Below, one piece after another: positions 18,523-27,362 of a stretch of 64,000 bases of DNA (positions are counted from its first letter, which is position 1; each line of letters starts with the position of its first letter). The notes under the pieces were generated by a model. It saw only the letters and a list, made by a program, of their open reading frames with translations, had not been told where the DNA came from and did no database searches. Both the position numbers and the translations under genes were made by a program. Where the stretch lies: NCBI RefSeq assembly GCF_040712075.1, contig NZ_JBFCVL010000006.1, forward strand, positions 124,001 through 188,000, in the 5' to 3' direction. The DNA comes from Fodinicurvata sp. EGI_FJ10296. GTDB lineage: Bacteria > Pseudomonadota > Alphaproteobacteria > DSM-16000 > Inquilinaceae.

Positions 18523-19503
18523 TCAATGCTTGCCGGCGGTGATCCGGTAGGAGTTGAGCCGGGCCTGATGATCGTAGATCTGGCCGGTGACCATCAACTC
18601 GTCGGCGCCCGTTTGCTTGACAAATGCCGCCATCCCGGCGTGCACGGTTTCCGGTCCGCCGACGAATGAATACTTCAAGGCGTGAGCGGTGCCGGCCAGT
18701 TCGTCCGGCGAGCAGAAATCCTCGATCCGGTCGATCGGCGGCTGCAGCTTGCCGCGGTCGCCCCGCCGCAGTCTGACGAATGCCTGCTGCAGCGTGGTGA
18801 ACTGCCGCCGCGCCTCTTCGTCGGTGTCGGCGGCGATGACGTTGACGCCGAGCATGACATGGGGCCGATCCAGTTGTGCCGACGGCCGGAAGCGGGCGCG
18901 ATAGGTTTCGATGGCGGGCATCAGGGCGTCCGGGGCGAAATGCGACGCAAAGGCATAGGGCAGGCCCAGCATCGCCGCCAGTTGGGCACCGAACAGGCTC
19001 GACCCCAGGATCCACAGCGGGACGTTGGTGCCGGCGCCGGGTACCGCAAGAATCCGTTGGCCGGGTTCCGGGTCGGCCAGATAACCCTGAAGTTCGACCA
19101 CATCCTGGGGGAACTGATCGGCGCTGCTTTCAAGATCGCGGCGCAGCGCACGCGCCGTTGCCCGGTCGCCGCCGGGTGCCCGGCCGAGGCCGAGATCGAT
19201 GCGGCCGGGAAACAGCGATGCCAGCGTTCCGAATTGTTCGGCAATGACCAGCGGGGAGTGATTGGGCAGCATGACGCCGCCGGCCCCGACGCGGATGCGC
19301 GATGTGCCGGCTGCGACATGGCCGATCACCACTGATGTCGCGGCGCTGGCGATCCCGACCATGTTGTGGTGTTCGGCCAGCCAATAGCGGCCATAGCCCC
19401 AGTCTTCGGCGTGACGGGCCAGGTCCAGCGTGTTGGCCAACGCCTCGCGCGGGGTCGCGCCTTCGGGAACGGGGCAAAGATCCAGTACGGAGAGGGGTAT
19501 CAT
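18523..19503 (-). CDS. LLM-class flavin-dependent oxidoreductase (luciferase-like)
   Basis: 326 aa with a bacterial-luciferase-like TIM barrel. The N-terminal block [11 protein letters not shown] followed by [62 protein letters not shown] is the hallmark of the MsnO8/YceB-like group of LLM proteins, which use reduced flavin. The reaction and substrate are unknown. The ATG at 19503 has GGGA upstream. It lies 91 bp downstream of hutC on the same strand and could be co-transcribed, but no functional link to histidine metabolism is apparent. Confidence 0.9.
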   Translation of the reverse strand: MIPLSVLDLCPVPEGATPREALANTLDLARHAEDWGYGRYWLAEHHNMVGIASAATSVVIGHVAAGTSRIRVGAGGVMLPNHSPLVIAEQFGTLASLFPGRIDLGLGRAPGGDRATARALRRDLESSADQFPQDVVELQGYLADPEPGQRILAVPGAGTNVPLWILGSSLFGAQLAAMLGLPYAFASHFAPDALMPAIETYRARFRPSAQLDRPHVMLGVNVIAADTDEEARRQFTTLQQAFVRLRRGDRGKLQPPIDRIEDFCSPDELAGTAHALKYSFVGGPETVHAGMAAFVKQTGADELMVTGQIYDHQARLNSYRITAGKH

Positions 19504-19594
19504 GAGGTATCCCGGGGTGTCGTTAAAAAGTGACAGGCTTCAACACATGTGAGGCGCGCCGGTTGTCGGCGCAATGGACGCAATGCAGGGGTCG

Positions 19595-20356
19595 CTAGAT
19601 GCCGTGGATCGGCCCCTGGCCGGACCGCAGAACGTGCCGGGATCCGGGGTGAAGCATCCGCGTTCTCGTGGCGCATGTGCCGCCTGACCAGGTCGTGCGC
19701 AGAAGTGCGAGGCACGGCTCGCCCTTTGACATCTTCAGCAGACGCCGCTCAGCCGTGGTCGGCACGACCGCCTGGATCACATGGTCGAAGGCGGTCACCG
19801 GACAGGAACGCATCAGGTATTCCGTCGGTGTGATCCGCGTAAAATCCTGTTCCATATAGCCCGGCGCCGCGACGGGGTTCACGAAGCGGTCTTCGAGTTG
19901 GACCGGGCGGCCGTCGGCAGAGTGCACGATGACCGAGTGATAGACGGGCGAAGCCGTCGACAGTCCGAGATCTGCGGCGATATCTGCGCCTGCCTCTGCC
20001 GTCTCCAGGGTGACGACGCGAGCGGAATGCGACTGTCCGGCGGCGGCGATGTCGTCCCTGATGTCGCGGATTTCCAGAACGGTGGATTCGGGGCGTTCCG
20101 GCGCCACATAGGTGCCGGCGCCCTGAACCCTTGTCAGAACGCCCTCGGCGGTCAGCTCTCGCAGAGCGCGGTTGACCGTCATGCGTGAGACACCCCATTC
20201 GGCCACGAATTCGTGTTCCGACGGCAGCCGGTCGTTGGCCTTCAATTCGCCACTGTGTATGCGCTGGAGAATCGACTGTTTTATCCGCTGATAATGGGGC
20301 AGAACCGCCACAGCGTTATCCGTGACGCTGGCATTCGACACGCTGGCATTCGTCAT
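19595..20356 (-). CDS. hutC: Histidine utilisation repressor HutC (GntR/UTRA)
   Basis: 253 aa. A GntR winged helix (about 20-88: YQRIKQSILQRIHSGELKANDRLPSEHEFVAEWGVSRMTVNRALREL) is joined to a UTRA ligand domain. The C-terminal pattern GYMEQDF, TPTEYLM, VIQAVVP, GEPCLALLRTTWSGG, HPGSR is the HutC signature. HutC represses hut genes and is released by urocanate. The catabolic genes are about 11 kb away at 2.1-8.7 kb, with a HutC-like site before hutU. The first codons contain a 15-bp direct repeat giving NASVSNASV, so the exact start is uncertain. The last residues diverge from the usual GRF ending. Confidence 0.9.
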   Translation of the reverse strand: MTNASVSNASVTDNAVAVLPHYQRIKQSILQRIHSGELKANDRLPSEHEFVAEWGVSRMTVNRALRELTAEGVLTRVQGAGTYVAPERPESTVLEIRDIRDDIAAAGQSHSARVVTLETAEAGADIAADLGLSTASPVYHSVIVHSADGRPVQLEDRFVNPVAAPGYMEQDFTRITPTEYLMRSCPVTAFDHVIQAVVPTTAERRLLKMSKGEPCLALLRTTWSGGTCATRTRMLHPGSRHVLRSGQGPIHGI

Positions 20357-20537
20357 GATGGCCTTCCCGTTGCCGTCGGTGCGCCGATCCTGAAAACGAA
20401 CCCGGCCCCCGCTGGCGATGCCGTGCTAGGATACGCGAAGAAGGTAGCGGGCTGCCGAAAGCCTGTCGCCACGAAATTCGTTCCGCTTTGCGCGCTGCTG
20501 TGTTGCCCGCGTCCGTGCTAGTCCCTAAGGTCCCGTT

Positions 20538-21830
20538 ATGATTCGAAACGAGCTTGCGGCTTCGGCCAATTCCCTCTGGCACGCAACAGCCAATGCGTCG
20601 CTGGAATTCCTGCGCCTGGAAGAACGTGCCCGTGCCGATGTCGCGATCATCGGCGGCGGCTTTACCGGGTTGTCGGCGGCGCTTCATCTGGTCGAGCGCG
20701 GCGTCAAGGTTGCACTGGTCGAGGCGGAACACCCCGGCTGGGGCGCATCGGGGCGGAATGGCGGGCAGGTGATACCCGGCCTGAAGGACGATCCCGAAAC
20801 GATCGTCAAGCGCTGGGGCCCCGAACTCGGCCCGCGTCTGGTCCGCTTCGTTGGCGGGGCGCCCGATGTTGTCTTCGATCTGGTCCACCGATACGCAATC
20901 GACTGCGATGCCAGCCGCGCCGGCTGGATTCAGCCGGCTCATTCGGCCAGTGGCCTGGAAACAGCCAAGCGCCGGGCCGAGGAATGGCGGCAGTGGGATG
21001 CCGACGTCGATGTGCTGTCAGCGGCGGATGTGGCGTCCCTGGTCGGCACCGACGCTTATGTCGGCGGCCTGATCGACCGGCGCGGCGGCGGAATTCATCC
21101 GCTCAACTTTGCGCTGGGTATGGCGGCAGCGGCCCGGCGGGCCGGAGTGTCGATCTATGGCCGCAGCAAAGCCACCTCGATCGAAAAGTCGTCGGAGGGC
21201 ATGATCGTCAGAACGCCGGGCGGCCAGATCGCCGCCGGCCATGTGCTCGTCTGCACCAACGCCTATACAGATGGTTTGGCGGGACCGCTGGCGCGCAGTG
21301 TCGTACCGGTGCGCTCGGTGCAGGTTGCGACCAGACCGCTTTCAGAGAATGTCCGGGCTTCAATCCTGCCCGAGGGACATGTCGCGTCGGACACGCGCCG
21401 GCTTCTGATGTATTTCCGCCTCGACCGCGACGGCCGGCTGTTGATGGGCGGGCGCGGCGCCTATTCCGAGAATGGGACGCGCAAGCAACAGGAAAACCTT
21501 CGCCGGGCGACGAAAGCGATGTTCCCGCAGATCGGCGATGTGGAATGGGATTATTTCTGGGGCGGTTTCGTCGCCATGACACGCGATCACCTGCCGCATC
21601 TGCACGAAATCAGGCCCGGCGTGACGGCGGCACTCGGCTATAACGGACGGGGTGTTGCCATGGCGACAGCGATGGGGCGCGTACTGGCCGACCGGGCATT
21701 GGGCGTCGAGGACCGCGACCTCGATTTTCCGGTGACAGGTGTCTCGCCGATCCCGTTCTACGGCTTTCGCAAGCCGCTGGTCAGCGCCCTGGCCGCCTGG
21801 TACCGCCTGCGCGACGGTATGGGGCGATAG
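20538..21830 (+). CDS. FAD-dependent oxidoreductase (DAO/PuuB-like)
   Basis: 430 aa. The Rossmann dinucleotide-binding motif is at residues 35-46 (VAIIGGGFTGLS), followed by the acidic end of strand two (VALVEAEHPGWGASGRNGGQV). This second signature is typical of gamma-glutamylputrescine oxidase (PuuB) and other DAO-family amine or D-amino-acid oxidases. The C-terminal GYNGRGVAMATAMGRVLADR closes the FAD site. It is transcribed away from hutC across 181 bp. The neighbouring gamma-glutamyl and D-glutamate genes make an amino-acid or gamma-glutamyl-amine substrate plausible, but this is inference. Confidence 0.87.
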   Translation: MIRNELAASANSLWHATANASLEFLRLEERARADVAIIGGGFTGLSAALHLVERGVKVALVEAEHPGWGASGRNGGQVIPGLKDDPETIVKRWGPELGPRLVRFVGGAPDVVFDLVHRYAIDCDASRAGWIQPAHSASGLETAKRRAEEWRQWDADVDVLSAADVASLVGTDAYVGGLIDRRGGGIHPLNFALGMAAAARRAGVSIYGRSKATSIEKSSEGMIVRTPGGQIAAGHVLVCTNAYTDGLAGPLARSVVPVRSVQVATRPLSENVRASILPEGHVASDTRRLLMYFRLDRDGRLLMGGRGAYSENGTRKQQENLRRATKAMFPQIGDVEWDYFWGGFVAMTRDHLPHLHEIRPGVTAALGYNGRGVAMATAMGRVLADRALGVEDRDLDFPVTGVSPIPFYGFRKPLVSALAAWYRLRDGMGR

Positions 21831-21884
21831 CCGACAAGGGCAGCGTTTGGCTTGCGCGAAACCTGATGCAGGTACAGCCGAAAC

Positions 21885-22202
21885 TTATTCGATGGTACCA
21901 TCCCGGTCTTGCGCTCTCCAGTTGCGCCCACCATAGAATACCCGGAGAATCGTGACGCGGTCGGCATCCACGGAGAACGCGATCGTCACCCGGCGCTCGA
22001 ACCCCACAACACGAAGGCCCGGCCTCACGTCGTCGCGGCGACTACCTCGCTCGGCAGCATGTGCAAAGCCTTGGCAGAAAGTTTCAATCCGCTCAATGTA
22101 AGACAGGGCAGTCGAGGGCGTCGCGGCGGTGGCGATCCATTCGTAGAGCGAGAAGATGTCGTCCCTGGCTTCGGGCGCAAAGGTGACCTGGCGCGATTTC
22201 AA
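21885..22202 (-). CDS. parE: RelE/ParE-family toxin
   Basis: 105 aa. VTFAPEARDDIFSLYEWIA at the N-terminus and a C-terminal beta-rich segment ending VTILRVFYGGRNW are the ParE/RelE toxin pattern; ParE toxins act on DNA gyrase. The start is a TTG at 22202 overlapping the antitoxin stop in TTGA, so translation should depend on the antitoxin frame. It looks complete. ParE (gyrase poison) is preferred over RelE (mRNA cleavage) because of the ParD-type partner. Confidence 0.85.
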   Translation of the reverse strand: MKSRQVTFAPEARDDIFSLYEWIATAATPSTALSYIERIETFCQGFAHAAERGSRRDDVRPGLRVVGFERRVTIAFSVDADRVTILRVFYGGRNWRAQDRDGTIE

Positions 22203-22480
22203 GAGCGCTGAGAACGCGATCCGGTGTGATGCGCGCGGAGTTCGTCAAAGACCCGTGACGCCGGAATCCCGCGATCAGGATCCTCGTACATTGCATCGTA
22301 GGTGGGGGCGACTTCCTCTCGCAGCCAGCGATCCACGGCCGCCTCGCGCTCCTGAAGCGCACGCAGACCTGCCCGCACAACCTCGCTTGCCGAAGCGAAT
22401 GCACCCGAGGCGACCATGCGGTCTATATAGGCGGCGTAATCGTCGGGTAGACTGACAGTGCGTTTCGATATTCCGGGCAT
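22199..22480 (-). CDS. parD: ParD-family ribbon-helix-helix antitoxin
   Basis: 93 aa from the ATG at 22480, which has AAAGGTG upstream; the frame is open further but the family begins here. TVSLPDDYAAYIDRMVASGAFASASEVVRAGLRALQERE is the RHH DNA-binding part; the C-terminal half wraps the toxin. The frame continues into the toxin start by one overlapping codon. A perfect inverted repeat at 22497-22515 directly upstream is the likely self-operator. Confidence 0.88.
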   Translation of the reverse strand: MPGISKRTVSLPDDYAAYIDRMVASGAFASASEVVRAGLRALQEREAAVDRWLREEVAPTYDAMYEDPDRGIPASRVFDELRAHHTGSRSQRS

Positions 22481-22496
22481 TCGGCACCTTTCGTAA

Positions 22497-22515
22497 AGTA
22501 TGACATTATCATACT
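22497..22515. promoter_or_regulatory. Inverted repeat operator of the parDE module
   Basis: AGTATGA-CATTA-TCATACT is a perfect 7-bp inverted repeat 17 bp upstream of parD. On the minus strand it contains TATGAT, which could be the -10 element, so a bound ParD-ParE complex would shut off its own promoter. The function is inferred from position. Confidence 0.6.
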
Positions 22516-22568
22516 GAGACCTCGGCCCGGGGTCAAACATCCTGCCCGCCGTCTGTCCGCCCTTGACT

Positions 22569-23492
22569 TCACGCTCGCAAGTGCTCGGCCAGGCGGTCGA
22601 CGGCCAATTGCAGAAGATTGCGTGCCGCATCGGCGGTGTTGAACCCGGCATGGGCGGTGAGCGTCACGTTGGGCAGTGCCGTCAGCGGGTGCCCGGCGGG
22701 AAGGGGTTCGGTCTCGAACACATCGAGCGCGGCATGGCCGGGACGTCCCTGCTGCAGGGCAGCGATCAGGGCCTGCTCGTCGATCAGTCCGCCGCGGGCA
22801 GTGTTGACCAGAATTGACCCCGCCTTCATCCGCGAGAATTCCGCCGCGCCCAACATGTGACGCGTCTGCGCTGTCAGCGCCAGATGCAGCGACAGCACGT
22901 CGGCGCTACCGATGGCCTCGTCCAGCGACACGGCGCGGCAGGGAAGCGAGCCGGGAACCGCGCTTCGCGACCAGGCCCGGACATCCATGCCCAGCGCGGC
23001 CCCCAGTGTGATTGCCTCGCGTCCGATCGCACCGGCGCCGAGCACGCCGAGGACCCGCCCGGACAGCGCCATGCCGCGCATCGGCTGCCAGCGGCCCGCG
23101 CGAATTCCGGCATCCATTTCGGTGATCCGGCGCGCGCCCGCGAATGCCAGCGCAATGGCGTGTTCAGCGACGCTGCGGCTGCCATAGTCGCGGATGGTGT
23201 CGACATCGATGCCCAAACGCTCGGCCGCGGCCATGTCGATATAGCTGGACGCGCCGGTGCCGAGAAAGATGATCCGGCGCAGATCGGCGCATCGTTCCAG
23301 GACGCCGGCCGGCATCGGCGTATGCCCGTTCAGGGCGACGGCTACACCGTCGAGCAGCCGGGGCAGGTCGTCGGTCTTCGGGTCGCCGTCGTGGATTTCC
23401 AGGTTCGGAACCGCAGAAGCCGCGCCATCATCGATCAGCGCCCGCATATCCGGTGAACAGTCGATGAACAGGCTGCGCTGTGTTTCTGGCAT
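22569..23492 (-). CDS. D-2-hydroxyacid dehydrogenase family protein
   Basis: 307 aa from the ATG at 23492, eight bases after the stop of the gamma-glutamyltransferase gene. The NAD-binding motif GAGAIG is at 152-157. The catalytic Arg233 is in NTARGGLID, Glu262 in DVFETEPL and His281 in LTAHAGF, the full triad of the D-isomer-specific 2-hydroxyacid dehydrogenases. Such enzymes interconvert 2-oxoacids and D-2-hydroxyacids (for example 2-oxoglutarate and D-2-hydroxyglutarate, or glycerate and hydroxypyruvate). The last gene of the TAXI-TRAP-GGT operon, it may handle an oxoacid product of the imported compound. The exact substrate is not visible. Confidence 0.85.
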   Translation of the reverse strand: MPETQRSLFIDCSPDMRALIDDGAASAVPNLEIHDGDPKTDDLPRLLDGVAVALNGHTPMPAGVLERCADLRRIIFLGTGASSYIDMAAAERLGIDVDTIRDYGSRSVAEHAIALAFAGARRITEMDAGIRAGRWQPMRGMALSGRVLGVLGAGAIGREAITLGAALGMDVRAWSRSAVPGSLPCRAVSLDEAIGSADVLSLHLALTAQTRHMLGAAEFSRMKAGSILVNTARGGLIDEQALIAALQQGRPGHAALDVFETEPLPAGHPLTALPNVTLTAHAGFNTADAARNLLQLAVDRLAEHLRA

Positions 23493-23500
23493 TGGGCGAA

Positions 23501-25213
23501 CTACCACCCGACCGCGCCGGAGGGGCGGCGATGATCCGCGGCGGCATGCAGACCGCCATCCGCCGTCGGGACAATCGCGCAGATCGCCCCGGCCAGATGC
23601 GTGTGATCGGGCCATGCCTTGACGTCGTGGCCGCGCGCGGCAAGGGCATCGCGCACCGCGACGTCGATGCGGCCTTCGACGCAAAGACGGCCGGGGAAGC
23701 TGTTGTGCGGTTCGAACGTGCCGGGGAAACTGTAGCTGGCGATGCGCGGTGCTTCGGCGGCCTCCTGCGGCGCCATACCGAACACCTTCAAATTCAGCAG
23801 GAACTGCGCCATCGCCTGCACCTGGACATCGCCGCCGGGTGTGCCGAACGGCATGGCACGTCCGGCGTCGTCGACGAATATCGCGGGATTGGGGGTCAGT
23901 CGCGGCCGTTTCCCCGGCCATACGCCGGAGGGATGCTGCGGGTCCGCCCAGCTTGCCGATCCGCGGGCCGAGGGGCACAGTCCCGTACCCGGAATGACCG
24001 GACTGTTATAGGACACGTCGCTGGGCGTGGCGGAAAAGGCGTTGCCCCAGGCATCAACCGCGCAGCAATAGGATGTGTCGCCGTGATGGCTCCACCTTTC
24101 CGCCCCCGCCGACGGATCGGTTGTGGATGTGCGCCGGGTGCCGAACCCATCGTCGCCAAAATCGCCGGGCGCGGGCATGTCCGGGGCGGCGCGATCACCG
24201 ATCTGGCGGCGGCGTTCGGCGGCATAGTCCACGCTGAGTAATCGGTCGAGCGGCACGTCAACGAAATCCGGGTCGCCGAAATAGCGATCGCGATCGGCGA
24301 AGGCGAGCTTGATCGCCTCGGCAACGATATGCAGGTGCTCAACGCCGTTGTGGCGCGTTCCTTGTAGGGCGGCGGTGTCGATCAGCGCCATGGTCTGGGC
24401 CAGGCTGGGTCCCTGACACCAGGCGCCGCAGACCGACAGCGTGCCGCCAGCAAAGGCGGTCTGGACGCCGGTCTCGACGGCAACGCTGTGTTCCGCGAGA
24501 TCGGCGGCTGTCAGCAGCCCACCGTTCTCGGCGTGATAGCGGACGATGGCAGCGGCAATGTCGCCCTGGTAGAACGCGCGCCACGCTGCGGAAAGTCCGG
24601 CATCGCGCCCCTTGTTCGCGGCGGATCGCTCTTCGTCGGCCATATACTGCAGCGTGCGGGCCAGATCGCTCTGGACGAAGCGCGACCCGACCGGGGGCGG
24701 TGCGCCGTCGGGAAGATAGATGGACCGATTGGCCTCCCAACGGGCGTACTCGTCCTGGTGTTCGGTGATGATGCGGTGCATGAACGGATGCATGGCGAAG
24801 CCGTCGCGGGCGTGGCGGATTGCCGCCGCCGCGACGTCGGCGAAGGTCATCGTGCCGAACCGGATCAGCGCCTCGATCCAGGCGGCGGGGGCGGCGGGAA
24901 TGACAGTCCGCAATATGCCGCTGGGCACATGGCCGCCGTGTTCGCGCATGAACAGTTGCGGGTCCAGCCCGCGCGGCCAGCGGCCGACACCGTCGATCGT
25001 CGTGATCTTGCCCGTTGCCGCCTCTCGAAACATGATCGGCGCCACGCCGGCGATATTGACGTAGTCGCTTTGGACGACGCCCAGCACCAGACCGGCGGCG
25101 ACCCCGGCATCTGCGGCATTGCCCCCGCCGGCCAGGACATCGTGTGCGGCGGTCGATGCCAGATAGTGACCCGCAACGGCCATATGGCTGTACCCGACTA
25201 CGGGCGGCTTCAT
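23501..25213 (-). CDS. ggt: Gamma-glutamyltransferase family protein
   Basis: 570 aa from the ATG at 25213. Ntn-hydrolase that cleaves itself and transfers or hydrolyses gamma-glutamyl groups. The N-terminal GGGNAADAGVAAGLVLGVVQ is typical, as is the mid-protein GDTSYCCAVDAWGNAFSATPS, where Thr is the expected autoprocessing nucleophile. The later glycine-rich loop reads FGTPGGDVQVQAMAQFLLN. No signal peptide is seen, so it is a cytoplasmic YwrD-like member instead of the periplasmic glutathione enzyme. It lies 22 bp behind the TRAP permease gene, so the transported compound is probably its substrate, likely a gamma-glutamyl derivative. Confidence 0.88.
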   Translation of the reverse strand: MKPPVVGYSHMAVAGHYLASTAAHDVLAGGGNAADAGVAAGLVLGVVQSDYVNIAGVAPIMFREAATGKITTIDGVGRWPRGLDPQLFMREHGGHVPSGILRTVIPAAPAAWIEALIRFGTMTFADVAAAAIRHARDGFAMHPFMHRIITEHQDEYARWEANRSIYLPDGAPPPVGSRFVQSDLARTLQYMADEERSAANKGRDAGLSAAWRAFYQGDIAAAIVRYHAENGGLLTAADLAEHSVAVETGVQTAFAGGTLSVCGAWCQGPSLAQTMALIDTAALQGTRHNGVEHLHIVAEAIKLAFADRDRYFGDPDFVDVPLDRLLSVDYAAERRRQIGDRAAPDMPAPGDFGDDGFGTRRTSTTDPSAGAERWSHHGDTSYCCAVDAWGNAFSATPSDVSYNSPVIPGTGLCPSARGSASWADPQHPSGVWPGKRPRLTPNPAIFVDDAGRAMPFGTPGGDVQVQAMAQFLLNLKVFGMAPQEAAEAPRIASYSFPGTFEPHNSFPGRLCVEGRIDVAVRDALAARGHDVKAWPDHTHLAGAICAIVPTADGGLHAAADHRRPSGAVGW

Positions 25214-25235
25214 GGTTTCCACGGCACGATACCCC

Positions 25236-27254
25236 TTAATGCAATTGCTCGCTTGGCCGCCCCAGGCCCGGACCCGCGCGTTCATTGCGGGTGCGCAGGA
25301 CCTGAAGGACCAGCACGCCGGCGAATATCGCGACCGCCGCTATGGTCGTCCAGTTCGAGGGCGCCAGCAGCCCGACGGTGACGGGCACCAGCAGAATGCG
25401 TTCCGGGATCGACAGGCGGGTCAGCATATAGCCCTCGACCGCCATGTTGATCGCGACCAGACCCAGCAGCACCAGAACGGTCGTCAGGATCTGCGTTACC
25501 AGCGTGGCGTCGATGCCCAGGATTTCCGGGCGCAGCACGAACATGAACGGCAGCACGAAGCCCGGAACCGCCAGCCGCATGGCGATGAACGCCGTCCGGA
25601 AGAACGGCGCCTGCGCGATATTCGCCGCGATCAGGCAGCCGACCGCAACCGGCGGCGTGATCGCCGACATGTTGGCGAGATAGAAGACGAAGAGATGCGC
25701 CGCCAGCAGCGGTACGCCCAGTTCGACCAGCGCCGGAGCGCCCAGCAGCGCGACCAGGATATAAGCCGCCGATGTCGGCATGCCGACGCCGAACACCAGA
25801 CAGGACAGACCGGCGATCAGCATCAGCGGAACCAGATTGCCGCCGGCGATCTCAAGCATCATGTACGACAGCTTCTGGGCGAAGCCGGTGGCCACCAGCA
25901 TTTCCACCATGATCGAGATGACCGCAACGACCACTGCCACTTGCGCGCCGCTTCGTGCCCCTGATGCAAGGCCGTTCAGAATGTTCGCTGCGAAAGTGCC
26001 GAGGCCGGCGACAGGATTGCTCAGGTTCAGGACCAGCCGCTTGATCAGTTCCAGTGCAATGACGGCCAGCACGGCATACAGCGCGGCGGAACTGGCCGGC
26101 AGGCCCGCCATCAGAAGCCAGATCAGCAGCACCAGTCCGACGACGGGGTGCGCATAGAGGAGAAAGGCCCGGCCGAGTGAAATATCCGCGAGCGGCAGGT
26201 CGGCCGACATATCGTCGACCGCGTTGCCGGCGGCGTTGATGTTGCTGCGCACGGCCTGGATATGGACCGCCGCCATCAGATAGGCGAAATAGATGATGGC
26301 CGGGAAGACCGCCGCCGCCATGACCTCGACATAGGGAATGCCGGTAATGCCGACGATCAGGAAGGCCGCCAGCCCCATTTTCGGCGGCGTGATCTGGCCG
26401 CCGGCCGATGCGACGGCCTCGACTGCGCCGGCAAAAGTCGATTTGAAGCCGAACCGCTTCATCAGCGGGATCGTGAAGGCCCCGGTCGACGCGACATTGG
26501 CCATGGTACTGCCGGACAGCATGCCCATGAAGCCGCTGCCAATGACGGAAGCCTGCGCCGGTCCGGCGCGCGATCGTCCGGCCAGAGTGAAGGCGACCTT
26601 CATGAGCAGGTCCAGCCCGCCGGTGCCTTTCAGCAGGCCGGCGAATATCATGAAAATGAAGATCGTATTCGCGGAGACGCTGGTCAGCGACCCCAGCAAC
26701 CCGCGGAAATAGGGGATGGAGGTATAGCCGATCAGCCGTTCGAGGCTGATGCCGTTGTGGTAGAACAGGTAGCCGGGGAAGATGTTTCCGAAATAGCCGT
26801 AGAGCAATCCGAGCACGGCGATTGCCGGGATGATCCAGCCCCATTCCCGGATCGAAACGAAGATCGCCAGTGCCATCATCAGCACGGCGACGATCATATC
26901 CGGCGTATTGGGCAGAAATGTCCGCTCGTTGACCAGGCTGGGATAGGCGAAATGGATGTAGAACAGCGGGACGAGCGCGAGAAGCGACAGGCCCGATAGC
27001 AGGCGCCGGTCGCGTTTTCTCTCGGGCGGGATACTCTCAAGCAGGCCCAGCAGGCAGATCAGGATCGCCAGATTCAAGTGGAGACTGGTGAACTGCCCGC
27101 CCGCCACGATCCGGGCGTCCAGCTGGATCATGTGGAAGATCGCGGTGGCCGCGGCGACGACGCCGAGGATCAGCGTTACAACAGGAGACGCGTGCGCCGG
27201 TGGATGAAAGATGCCGGCGAGGCGGCTGATCGTGGAATCGCCCGGAGGTGACAT
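25236..27254 (-). CDS. TRAP transporter fused DctQM permease (TAXI type)
   Basis: 672 aa, strongly hydrophobic throughout, with roughly 16 membrane segments. The N-terminal four-helix part corresponds to DctQ and the remainder to DctM, the fusion found in TAXI-type TRAP systems. Family stretches include FIFMIFAGLLKGTGGLDLLMKVAF, GSGFMGMLSGSTMANVASTGAFTIPLMK and GGQITPPKMGLAAFLIVGITGIPY. It lies between its binding protein (27363-28388) and gamma-glutamyltransferase, all on the minus strand. TAXI systems characterised so far import glutamate, glutamine or related compounds, which suits the neighbours. Confidence 0.93.
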   Translation of the reverse strand: MSPPGDSTISRLAGIFHPPAHASPVVTLILGVVAAATAIFHMIQLDARIVAGGQFTSLHLNLAILICLLGLLESIPPERKRDRRLLSGLSLLALVPLFYIHFAYPSLVNERTFLPNTPDMIVAVLMMALAIFVSIREWGWIIPAIAVLGLLYGYFGNIFPGYLFYHNGISLERLIGYTSIPYFRGLLGSLTSVSANTIFIFMIFAGLLKGTGGLDLLMKVAFTLAGRSRAGPAQASVIGSGFMGMLSGSTMANVASTGAFTIPLMKRFGFKSTFAGAVEAVASAGGQITPPKMGLAAFLIVGITGIPYVEVMAAAVFPAIIYFAYLMAAVHIQAVRSNINAAGNAVDDMSADLPLADISLGRAFLLYAHPVVGLVLLIWLLMAGLPASSAALYAVLAVIALELIKRLVLNLSNPVAGLGTFAANILNGLASGARSGAQVAVVVAVISIMVEMLVATGFAQKLSYMMLEIAGGNLVPLMLIAGLSCLVFGVGMPTSAAYILVALLGAPALVELGVPLLAAHLFVFYLANMSAITPPVAVGCLIAANIAQAPFFRTAFIAMRLAVPGFVLPFMFVLRPEILGIDATLVTQILTTVLVLLGLVAINMAVEGYMLTRLSIPERILLVPVTVGLLAPSNWTTIAAVAIFAGVLVLQVLRTRNERAGPGLGRPSEQLH

Positions 27255-27362
27255 GATGGTCTGCTGTCCCGCAATGGCTATGCCGCTTGACTGGCGGCGG
27301 GCGCGGCCGGCGATGGTGCCGGCCGCGCTCCGATATCGATCGTGGTTCGAGTCCGGGGCTTA

